Of a DNA stretch of 64,000 bases, positions 18,393 to 27,765 are shown piece after piece (within the stretch, counting starts at the first letter, position 1; every line of letters starts with the position of its first letter). The stretch covers positions 62,001 to 126,000 of the forward strand of contig CAVZQU010000017.1 of NCBI GenBank assembly GCA_963777515.1, written 5' to 3'. The notes under the pieces were generated by a model. The model had not been told where the DNA came from, did not search any database, and was given only the letters and a program-made list of their open reading frames with translations. The DNA is from CAVSWT01 sp963777515 (lineage in GTDB: Bacteria; Bacteroidota; Ignavibacteria; Ignavibacteriales; Ignavibacteriaceae). The position numbers and the translations under genes are program-made.

Positions 18393-19757
18393 ATGGATAA
18401 AATAAATTGCTTTAAAGCCTACGATATAAGAGGCAAAGTTCCATCGGAATTAAACGGCGAGCTTGCATATAAAATAGGAGTGGCTTATTCAAAATTTATT
18501 GATGCGGAAAAAATAGTTGTTGGCCATGATATTAGAAAATCATCTGGAGCAATTTCAGATGGATTAATTAGAGGATTAAATGATGCAGGTGTAAATGTTA
18601 TTGATATTGGACTTTGCGGAACAGAAATGATTTACTTTTCAACTCCATATTTCGAAGCTGACGGTGGAATAATGATTACTGCCAGCCACAATCCGCCTGA
18701 ATATAACGGGATGAAATTCGTAAGAAAAAATTCAGTTCCGGTTGGGTATGACAGTGGTTTAAATGAAGTAGAAAAAATGATTCTAAATGATGATGTTGAT
18801 CCCTGGGGGGCTCATGATCCCGGGAAAGTTGAACATCAGGATGTTATGAAACACTTTATGCATCATTTAACAAAATTTTATGACGCTCATAATATCAAAC
18901 CATTTAACGTAGTTGTAAACGCAGGAAACGGCTGTGCAGGACTTTCATTAGATGCTATTGAAAATTCTCTTCCAATTAAAATGATAAAAATATTTAATGA
19001 TCCGGACCCTGAATTTCCAAATGGAGTTCCAAATCCATTATTAATTGAAAATAGAAATTCAACAATAAATGCAGTAAAGAAAAATAATGCTGATCTTGGA
19101 GTGGCATGGGACGGTGATTACGACAGATGTTTTTTCTTTGATGAAAAAGGAAATTTTATTGAAGGATATTATATTGTTGGACTATTAGCAAAATCAATTC
19201 TTAAAAAACATCCCGGTGAAAATATTGTTCACGATCCGCGGTTAGTTTGGAATACACTTGAAATTGTAAATAATGCCGGGGGCAAAGCAGTTGAGTCCAT
19301 CAGCGGACATGCTTATATTAAACAGAAGATGCGAGAAGTAAATGCCGTTTACGGTGGTGAAATGTCGGCTCATCATTACTTTAGAGAAAATTCTTATTCC
19401 GACAGCGGGATGATTCCGTTTTTATTAATTCTTCAATTGATGTCCGAAGAAAATAAAAAGCTTTCTGAATTGGTTGAAGAAATGATTGCAAAGTATCCGT
19501 GTTCAGGAGAAATTAATTCTAAAACTAATGATCCGGCAAAAAAAATAAAGGAAGTAGAAGAAAAATATAAAGATGGTAAACATGATCATATAGATGGCTT
19601 AAGCGTTGAGTATCCGGATTGGAGATTTAACTTGCGAATGTCAAATACAGAACCAATTCTTCGATTAAATGTTGAAAGCAAAGGGGATATAAAATTAATG
19701 CAAGAAAAGACCGAAGAGTTGTTAAAAGTTATTAGAGGAAAATATTTATACATGTGA
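18393..19757 (+). CDS. manB: Phosphomannomutase/phosphoglucomutase (CpsG/ManB type)
   Basis: Start taken at ATG 18393, with GGAG 9 nt before it; an in-frame TTG at 18378 overlaps that site. 454 residues, the usual length. The four functional segments are visible: TASHNPPEYNGMKF (phosphoserine loop), GVAWDGDYDRCFFFDE (metal site), GGEMSAHHYF (sugar binding) and RMSNTEPILRLN (phosphate binding). CFKAYDIRGKVP at the start is typical of the CpsG/ManB group. It interconverts mannose (or glucose) 6- and 1-phosphate and supplies GDP-sugar synthesis for surface polysaccharide. The stop codon lies inside the left arm of a repeat element. No frame break. Confidence 0.92.
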   Translation: MDKINCFKAYDIRGKVPSELNGELAYKIGVAYSKFIDAEKIVVGHDIRKSSGAISDGLIRGLNDAGVNVIDIGLCGTEMIYFSTPYFEADGGIMITASHNPPEYNGMKFVRKNSVPVGYDSGLNEVEKMILNDDVDPWGAHDPGKVEHQDVMKHFMHHLTKFYDAHNIKPFNVVVNAGNGCAGLSLDAIENSLPIKMIKIFNDPDPEFPNGVPNPLLIENRNSTINAVKKNNADLGVAWDGDYDRCFFFDEKGNFIEGYYIVGLLAKSILKKHPGENIVHDPRLVWNTLEIVNNAGGKAVESISGHAYIKQKMREVNAVYGGEMSAHHYFRENSYSDSGMIPFLLILQLMSEENKKLSELVEEMIAKYPCSGEINSKTNDPAKKIKEVEEKYKDGKHDHIDGLSVEYPDWRFNLRMSNTEPILRLNVESKGDIKLMQEKTEELLKVIRGKYLYM

Positions 19758-19908
19758 GGCTCACCTCCAAGAAGACTGTCTCAAAACTGTCATTCCGAAT
19801 TTATTTCGGAATCTATTATTTCGATTTTGAAATGAAATTAGAACCTGAAACAAGTTCAGGTTGACAAAATCTGACTTTTGAGACAGTCACCTCAAAGGTG
19901 AACCTCAC
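19754..19908. repeat. Compound inverted repeat after manB
   Basis: Outer arms GTGAGGCTCACCT (19754-19766) and AGGTGAACCTCAC (19896-19908), one mismatch; middle arms perfect 13-mers GACTGTCTCAAAA (19774-19786) and TTTTGAGACAGTC (19876-19888). Inside are two small hairpins, ATTCCGAA-tttat-TTCGGAAT and AACCTGAA-acaag-TTCAGGTT. The left arm covers the manB stop codon. MITE-like, also a likely transcription stop. Confidence 0.75.
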
Positions 19909-19920
19909 TTATTCAAATGA

Positions 19921-20508
19921 TTAATTTTTCTTTGGAACCGGAACTTCAACTGTAAAAGGTATTTTTAATTTATCCCATTCCAATTTAATTATAGCTGAAT
20001 TATTAGATGTTCTTGTAAATGTATATTCAAGCCATTCAACAAAATTTCCTTTTTCAGGTTTTACTTTAAACCTAAAAACATCTTCGGCAATGTTATATTC
20101 AAATGCACCCCATTGATCTGCAACCTTATTAAATATTAAAGTCCACTCTCCATTTTTCGATGGAATGATAAAAAAACTGTAAGAGCCTGCTTTTAACTTT
20201 TTACCATTAATTTTAACATCAGTAGCGAAGGTAAATTTTGTAGCTTCATCGGCACCGGCACGCCAAACAACATTGTAAGGAACAAGTTTTCCCCAAATTA
20301 CTCTACCTTTTACCCCCGGACGGCTATATGAAATATTTATTTTTGTTAAACCAACAACCTGCATTACACCGGCTTTAGGACTTACCCTAATTTGCTTATC
20401 ATTATATTTTTGCTGTGAATAGGTATAATTAAAATTAGATGCAATTACAAATAAAGAGATTAAAATAATATCAGTTATATAATTTCTTTTAAGCATCAAC
20501 TGCTCCAA
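19921..20508 (-). CDS. DUF2911 family secreted protein
   Basis: 195 residues (start may be the internal ATG giving MLKRNYITD). A signal peptide ends near NYTYSQQK. The body fits DUF2911: VSPKAGVMQVVGLTKINISY, then SRPGVKGRVIWGKLVPYN, WRAGADEATKFTF and the GSYSFFIIPSKNGEWTLIFN block. This family is frequent in Bacteroidota, is exported, and has no established activity; it probably forms a beta sandwich. Lies downstream of the class V aminotransferase gene on the same strand with about 50 nt between. Intact. Confidence 0.85.
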   Translation of the reverse strand: MEQLMLKRNYITDIILISLFVIASNFNYTYSQQKYNDKQIRVSPKAGVMQVVGLTKINISYSRPGVKGRVIWGKLVPYNVVWRAGADEATKFTFATDVKINGKKLKAGSYSFFIIPSKNGEWTLIFNKVADQWGAFEYNIAEDVFRFKVKPEKGNFVEWLEYTFTRTSNNSAIIKLEWDKLKIPFTVEVPVPKKN

Positions 20509-20560
20509 TTGATTGAATTATTCTAACACTAAATTAAAAAATAATAATTAAAATTCATCT

Positions 20561-21725
20561 TTATTTATTAGAGTATTGTGCTTGCAGATTTTTTAATTCA
20601 TTAATAACAATATCAATTTCTTCTTTAGTATTATAAAAATGCGGGGCAAATCTTACAACGCCTTCTCTTACCGCACCAATTATTTTTTTATCTTTTAATT
20701 CGTCAAATATTTTTTGTGAATTTTCATGCTGGAATGAAACAATTCCGGCTATATTTTGTTCTTCACAATCTTGAAATAAAAGATTTAATACCAATTTTAT
20801 CAAGCTCATTAATAAAATATTTTGAGTTTGAAATAATTGTTTCTTCAATTTCATCATTCCCAAATTCACTGAATAATTTTAGTGAAGCATTCAAAGCATA
20901 AATTCCAACTGTATTCAGAGTTCCGGTTTGAAATGCATCTGCATTTTCCCTTAATGTTAATTTATAATCTAATAAGATTCCATGCATTCTTAACTGATTG
21001 CCAGCCGGTATATTTTGGAGTTAGTTTTTCTTGAAGATTTTTAGAAATATAAATAAATGCAAGCCCCTGCAATCCCATTAACCATTTTTGAGTGCCGCAG
21101 GAAATAAAATCAATATTATCTTTTTGAACATCAAGCCTAACTGCTCCCAAGCCTTGAATTGCATCAACACAAAATATAATTCCATTTTCTTTGCAAAATT
21201 CTCCCAGCTTTTGTAGTTCAATTCTATAGCCAGTTAAAAATTGAACCTGGCTGACTGAAATTAATTTAGTACCTGGTTTTACATTTTCAATTATATCCTC
21301 TGCAGAAACAATTCCATCGTGTGATTTCACAAAATCAATTACAACACCATCTTTTTCTAAATTTAGAAAAGGATAAACATTTGCCGGAAATTCAATATCA
21401 TTTAACAAAATTCTATCGCCTTTTTCCCATTTCATTCCTTGTGCAAGAATGTTTAATCCATTTGTAGTATTATCAACAAATGCAATTCTTTCTATTGTAG
21501 TATTAATTAATTTTGCAAGTCCTGCTTTTGTTTCTTCAAATACTTTTAACATTGAAACAAAATCATCAATTTCAGTTTCGCTTTTTTGCTTAATCAAGTT
21601 GTTTAATAGCTGTCTGATACTTTTGATGAAATGGGGCTAGGTGCAGCGTGATTAAAATAAATAATTCCATTGGTTAAATAAGGGAAATAGCTTCGAGCTT
21701 TTTTAATTTGATTATCGTTCAACAT
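20561..21725 (-). CDS. Class V aminotransferase (cysteine desulfurase-like), several frame breaks
   Basis: Rejoins to about 385 residues. Start at ATG 21723-21725 (MLNDNQIKKARSYF) leads into FNHAAPSPISSKV, the substrate-entry motif of the family; frames change near 21610, 20980 and 20790. FVDNTTNGLNILAQG holds the cofactor phosphate region, FCVDAIQGLGAVRLD the ring-binding Asp, and CGTQKWLMG the Schiff-base Lys. The class covers cysteine desulfurases and isopenicillin-epimerase-like enzymes; the lack of a visible mobile-loop Cys and of isc/suf neighbours makes a desulfurase role uncertain. Breaks resemble the sequencing errors seen elsewhere. Confidence 0.82.
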
Positions 21726-21846
21726 GATTAACCGATTTTTTTTATTTTTGAAATTATAAACAATAATAATTAGATTTTATTACACAATCTAATATTATGT
21801 CGGTGAATAAATTCACTTTTTACAAAATTGAACCACAGGTAAATTA

Positions 21847-24309
21847 ATGACAAAATCCCGCAGCACAAAACCAAGAGAACTCAAAAGCAGTGAACTTAGA
21901 TGGAATTGTGATCCTAAAGTTTTTGACTTTGAATCAACTAAAGACCTCGAACCCCTTGAAGGAATTCTTGGGCAAGAGCGAGCATTAAAAGCAATTAAAC
22001 TGGGAGTAGAAATAAAAAGCCCGGGATATAATATTTATATAGCAGGTTTATCCGGTTCCGGAAAAGCTTCTTCTGTTAAAGAAATTCTTGAAAGAGTTTC
22101 AAGTGAATGCATGCCCTTAAAAGATTATGCTTATGTAAATAATTTTAAGGATAGCGATAGGCCTTTTTTAATAACATTCGATTGCGGTAAAGCCAAAGAA
22201 TTCAAAAATGATTTAGACTCTTCAATTGAAATTCTTAAACAAAGAATCCCTCAATCATTAGATAATGAAATGTTTATCAACTCGTAAAAAGAAAATTGTT
22301 GAGCAGTATAATCAAAAAGAACATGAGCTTTTTGGAAATTTTGAAGAAAAACTTACGCAAGGAAAATTTTTCTCTCGGACAAATTAAAGTAGGTGAAGTT
22401 GTACGGCCGGATTTATTTCCTGTAATCGATAATAATCCAATTCCGATTTACCAGCTTGATGAAAAAATAAAAGAAGGAAAAATTTCAAAAGAAGAAGCGC
22501 AGGAAGTTGTTAAAAAATACAAATCTCATCAGCAGGAACTTCAAGTTATTTTTAAAAAAGGATTAAAGCTCAGTCAGGAATTCCAGGAAAAACTTTCAAA
22601 TATTGAAAGAGAAACAGTTGAAATAGTTGTTAAAAGTGTTATTGAAAATCTAAAAGATGAATATAAAGATGAAAAAATAATTGAATACTTAAGCCAGGTT
22701 GAAGAAGATATTTTAGATAATATTCAAATCTTCAAAGGATTAAAACCCGAACAAGCAACCACTGAAGATGGTTTAATAGTCGATTACTTCAAAGTATATG
22801 AAGTTAATATTATACTTGGACAATACGGGAACAAAACAATGCCCTGTTATTATAGAGACTTCTCCATCATTCATAAATATTTTTGGAACTATCGAGAAAA
22901 TAAATGACGGCAGAGGCGGATGGTATACAGACTTTACAAAAATTAAAGCAGGTTCTCTGCTCAGAGCCAACAATGGATTTTTAGTTATAAATGTAAATCA
23001 TCTTTTAGAAGAGCCCGGTGTTTGGCGGGTATTAAAAAGAGTTTTAAGTTATAGAAAATTAGAAATACAGGAACCGCCCGGTTATTTTCAAATGGCCACA
23101 ACAATGCTAAAGCCTGAACCAATACAAATTGATGCAAAAATAATTTTGATTGGAAGCCAGCATATTTATTCATTGCTTTCAAATTATGAATATGATTTTA
23201 AAAAAATATTTAAAGTAAAAGCTGACTTTGATTATGAAATAAAAAGAAATGATGAAGTTCTCGTTAAATATGCACAGGTAGTAAAAAAATTAATTAAGGA
23301 TGAAGGCTTGCTCGAATTTGATAACAAAGCTATTGCTGCTTTAATTGAAATCTCTGCAAGATACGCAGGCCAAAAGGATAAATTAACTACTCGCTTTTCA
23401 CAAATTGCTGACCTAGCGCGTGAAGCAAGCTTTTGGGCAAAGGATGATGGATTTCAGGTCGTTTCTGATGCTCATATTCGAAAAGCAATTGCTTCTGCAA
23501 AAGATAGGCATGGTATGCTGGAATCAAAAATTACGGATATGCTTACTGAAGAAACTATTTTAATTGATACTGAAGGAGAACGGATAGGACAAATAAATGG
23601 CCTGGCTGTTTACAATGCTGATTTTTATTCCTTCGGAAGGCCTACCAGAATTACTGCAACAGTTTCTCTGGGCGGCGGAAGCATTATTAATGTTGAACGC
23701 GAAGCCGGTATGAGCGGCAGGCATTATAATAAAGGGGTATTAATTATTTCAGGATATTTCCGCGAAACTTTTGGACAGGATCAGCCACTATCATTTAATG
23801 CTAATCTTGTTTTTGAACAATCTTACGGAACAGTTGATGGTGACAGCGCTTCATGCGCAGAAATTTTTGCACTGCTTTCTACTTTAGCAGGACTTCCAAT
23901 CAAGCAATCCATTGCGGTTACCGGTTCGTTAAATCAAAAAGGTGATGTACAGCCAATTGGCGGAGTAAATGAAAAGATAGAAGGATTTTATGATGTGTGC
24001 AAAGCAAGAAAAATTACCGGCAAGCAAGGTGTGATTATGCCGATTCAAAACATAAAAGATTTAATGCTTCGCGAAGATGTTATTGAATCTGTTGAAAAAG
24101 GAGAGTTCCACATTTACCCGATTGAAAGAGTTGAAGAAGGAATTGAAATTTTAACTGGAGTAAAAAGCGGAAAAAGACTGCCCAAAGGCGGTTATCCTGA
24201 AGGAACTGTTTTTGATCTTGTTGAAAAAAAAATTAAAGATCTATATAGAAAATCACGAGCCTCAAAACTCTTGAATAATAACAACAGCCGCAAGAAAAGA
24301 AAAAAATGA
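21847..24309 (+). CDS. Lon-like ATP-dependent protease (AAA_32 plus Lon proteolytic domain), three frame breaks
   Basis: About 820 residues after joining at frame changes near 22280, 22370 and 22820. The N-terminal part has a Walker A (GLSGSGKAS near residue 67) inside an ATPase core with a long coiled insert (KIKEGKISKEEAQEVVKKY). The C-terminus is a Lon protease domain: catalytic Ser in DGDSASCAEIFALL and Lys in GGVNEKIEGFYD. This is the LonB/COG1067 architecture, distinct from classical Lon because the N-terminal substrate domain is missing. It probably degrades misfolded or regulatory proteins. The stop codon overlaps the pyk start (ATGA), so the two are coupled. Confidence 0.9.
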
Positions 24310-25745
24310 AAACAAACCTGGACAGCATATTTGCGAAAACAAAGATACTTTGCACATTAGGGCCTGCTACTATTTCAATGGAAGAAATTAAAAATCTAAT
24401 AATATCCGGAATGGATGGTGCAAGATTAAATTTTTCTCATGGTAGCTACGATTTTTATGAAAAAGTTTTTGAAAATATAAATCAAGCATGCAAAGAAACA
24501 GAATCTCCCTTAGCAATTCTTTTAGATTTACAAGGCCCCAAAATACGCATCGGTGAATTATCAGAAGATGAAATTGAAATTGAAACAGGCGGCGAAATTG
24601 AAATCACTATTGATGATATAAAAGGGACAAAAGAAAAAATATCTACTTCATATAAACAGCTTGTTGCCGATTGTAAAATAAATGAAGTTATACTTATTGA
24701 TGATGGTTTAATAAAATTAAAAATCATCAAAAAGAAAAAAAACTCAATTGTCTGTTTGATAGAAAACGGCGGTGCTCTTCATCCTAAAAAGGGAATGAAT
24801 CTTCCGGGAATGAAATTATCAACTCCTTCAGTTACTGAAAAAGATTATCATGATCTTGAATTTGCATTAAAGCATCGTATAGATTACATAGCGCTTTCAT
24901 TTGTTAGATCTGCGAATGATATTACTTCATTGCGGAAATGGTTGAATGACAAAAATTTTTCAATTCCCATAATTGCAAAGATAGAAAAGAAAGAAGCAGT
25001 AGAAGATTTTGATAATATACTTGAAACTGCTGATGGAATTATGGTTGCCCGCGGTGATTTAGGAGTTGAACTTCCACCGCAGGAAGTACCGATTATTCAA
25101 AAACAAATTATAAAAAAATGCAATGCTGTGGGAAAGCTTGTAATAACTGCAACACAAATGCTTGGAATCAATGATTCATAATCCAATTCCAACCAGGGCG
25201 GAAGCATCTGATGTAGCAAATGCTGTTTGGGATGGAACCGATGTTGTAATGTTGAGCGGCGAGACTTCAATCGGGAAATATCCGTTTAAAGCAGTGCATA
25301 TAATGAATGATATTGTTAGAAATGCTGAAGTCCATATTCCTGAAGTTAAGCATACTGATTTTAAAATTCCCACGAATATTGAAGAAAATCTTTTTGATGC
25401 TGTTGGAAGAGCTGTAACCGAAATGAGCAAGCAAATAAATGCTGCAGCTATTGTTGCTTTCACATCAAGAGGAAGAACAGCAACCAACTTGCTAAGTTTA
25501 GACCCAATGCTAAAATTATTGCTTTATCAGACAGCTTTGAAACAATGAACAAGCTTTGCTTGCGCTGGGGAGTAATTTCGGTTTTTCTTGAAGATATAAA
25601 AAAAGAAAATCTTAATATAGATAAAGCAAAAAAATTAATTGTTGAAGATGGGCATGTAAAAGAAGGCGATATAGTTGTGTTTACAGCAGGAGCTCCCTAT
25701 TCTGAAAAGAACCGAATTAATTGGCTAAAGTTTGAGGTAATATAA
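24306..25745 (+). CDS. pyk: Pyruvate kinase, two or three frame breaks
   Basis: About 478 residues. KTKILCTLGPATISMEEI at the start, ARLNFSHGSYDFY (substrate and nucleotide site), then IAKIEKKEAVEDFDNIL and MVARGDLGVELPPQEV (catalytic Lys, Mg-binding Glu/Asp) are textbook. One extra G near 25165 splits TQMLES from MIHNPIPTRAEASD, and a second change near 25510 splits the C-terminal domain, which ends GDIVVFTAGAPYSEKN. The enzyme makes pyruvate and ATP from phosphoenolpyruvate and ADP in glycolysis. The start overlaps the stop of the Lon-like gene. Confidence 0.95.
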
Positions 25746-25750
25746 ATTGA

Positions 25751-26521
25751 ATGAAAATATAGAAATCATGTATTAGCCGAAACTAACTGGAAATATATTT
25801 CTAAAAATGATTTCAATGTAGTAATACTTCCCTGGGGTGCAACAGAAGCACATAATTATCATCTCCCCTATTCTACAGATATAATTGAAGCCGGATATAT
25901 TTCTGCAGAAGCGGCCGGAATTGCAAATAAAAAAGGTGCTAAAGTAATTGTTCTTCCTACCGTTCCTTTTGGGGTAAATACAGGACAGCTTGATATAAAA
26001 TTGTGTATAAATATTAATCCAAGCACTCAAGCTGCAATTTTATATGATATAGCTTATTCATTAAAACATCAAGGATTTGATAGACTTGTAATTATTAATT
26101 CTCACGGCGGAAATGATTTTAAACAGATGATAAGAGAAATTCATCTAAAAATTCCGGGCTTTTTTATCTGTGTTATTAATTTTTATAAGATGACAGATAA
26201 TAAAAAATTCTTTGATGAACCCGGTGACCATGCCGGTGAATTGGAAACGAGTATTCTGCTTCAAGTTGCTCCGGAATTAGTATTGCCATTAAGTGAAGCC
26301 GGTTTAGGAAAAGAAAAGAAATTCAAATTAACAGGATTAAAAGAAGGCTGGGTTTCATGCTCAAAGGCAATGGACTAAAATATCTGAAGATACAGGCGTG
26401 GGAAATCCTAAAAAAGCAACTGCTAAAAAAGGGAAAAAATTTCTAAATCATATCACATGAAAAAATTGCTGGTTTCTTGGTTGAGCTTGATAAAGCGGAT
26501 GTTAATAATTTGTATGAGTGA
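25751..26521 (+). CDS. Creatininase-family amidohydrolase, several frame breaks
   Basis: ATG at 25751, 5 nt after pyk; the frame changes within a few codons (near 25757), and again near 26365 and 26455, ending at TGA 26519-26521. About 250 residues. VVILPWGATEAHNYHLPYST carries metal-binding Glu and His, NSHGGNDF matches the family block NGHGGN, and EPGDHAGELETS carries the last metal ligands. The family holds creatininase, MftE-like peptidases and FAPy deformylases; real substrate unknown, creatinine unlikely from context. Probably in one transcript with lon-like and pyk. Confidence 0.82.
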
Positions 26522-26608
26522 AATTTATTTATCTACATTTGTCAGTTTTAGACTTGCTTATTTAATTCAACTTGCTTACTAATTATCTTAGTTTATTTAA
26601 AAGATTTT

Positions 26609-27648
26609 ATGAATATTATGAAGATAAGTAACACAGAAGGTATGGTCGCAAAATGGTGGGAGCCTGCAGAAAAGAATAAAATTTTATGTACACTTTGTCC
26701 TCGCTACTGCAAAATTGGAGAAGGACAACCAGGTTTTTGTTATATAAGACAAAATCATAATAATAAGTTGTACACTATTGGTTACGGCAGGCCAACCGGT
26801 TTTGCTGTTGACCCAATTGAAAAAAAACCTTTAAATCATTTTTATCCCGGGACAAATGTTTTAAGCTTTGGAACTGCAGGCTGTAACCTTGGATGCAAGT
26901 TTTGTCAGAACTGGTCAATAAGTAAAGCAAAGCTTGATGATGAAAATTCAGTTGCAGCTTCCCCGGAAGAAGTTGTTAGGTTAGCCCAAGTTTATAAGTC
27001 CCCTTCTATCGCTTTTACTTATAATGACCCAACAATTTTTGGAGAATACGTAATTGATATATCAGAAATAGCAAGAGACAAAGGGATTAATACCGTTATG
27101 GTTACTGCCGGATATATTGATAAAAATGCCCGTAAGGAAATTTATAAATATATCGATGCTGCTAATGTTGATCTTAAAGGATTTACTGAACGATTTTATA
27201 ACAAAATTACTTACTCACATCTTAATGATGTGCTAGATACTTTAGTCTGGCTTAAAAAATGATACGGATGTTTGGTTTGAAATAACAACGCTATTAATCC
27301 CGGGAGAAAATGATTCTGCTGATGAAATACAAAATGAATGTGATTGGATTTTGAAAAATTTAGGAGAAAATGTTCCGCTGCACTTTACAGCATTTCACCC
27401 GGATTTTAAAATGAGAGATAAGCAAATAACACCAGCATCTACACTATTGCAAGCCAGAGAAATTGCTATTCAATACCGGGATAAATTTTTGTTATGTTGG
27501 AAATATTCATCATGATGAAGGGCAAACTACTTACTGTCCAAATTGCGGAACAAAATTAATTGAAAGAGATTGGCATTCTGTGCTTTCATATAATTTGAAG
27601 GATGATATTTGCAAAAAATGTGGAACAAAGATTCCTGGAGTTTTTTAA
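26609..27648 (+). CDS. AmmeMemoRadiSam system radical SAM enzyme, two frame breaks
   Basis: About 345 residues; frames change near 27255 and 27465. An N-terminal Cys-rich part (CTLCPRYCKIGEGQPGFC) precedes the radical SAM cluster CNLGCKFCQNW, and the C-terminus holds two zinc-ribbon pairs (CPNCGTKLIERDWHSV; CKKCGTKIPGVF). This order is that of the AmmeMemoRadiSam group, related to pyruvate-formate-lyase activases. Family members occur with AMMECR1 and MEMO domain proteins; neither partner is in this window. The exact reaction is not clear to me. A second, distinct radical SAM activase-like gene lies at 55370. Confidence 0.88.
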
Positions 27649-27765
27649 AATCCGTTCTCCATTCTAATTTCTCACTAAAATTTTATTTCAAATATTAAAT
27701 TCTTTTTTAAAAAATGGTTAATTTGAAATAGTAAAATTGTATTTCTTCACAAAGTCATTCTATCC

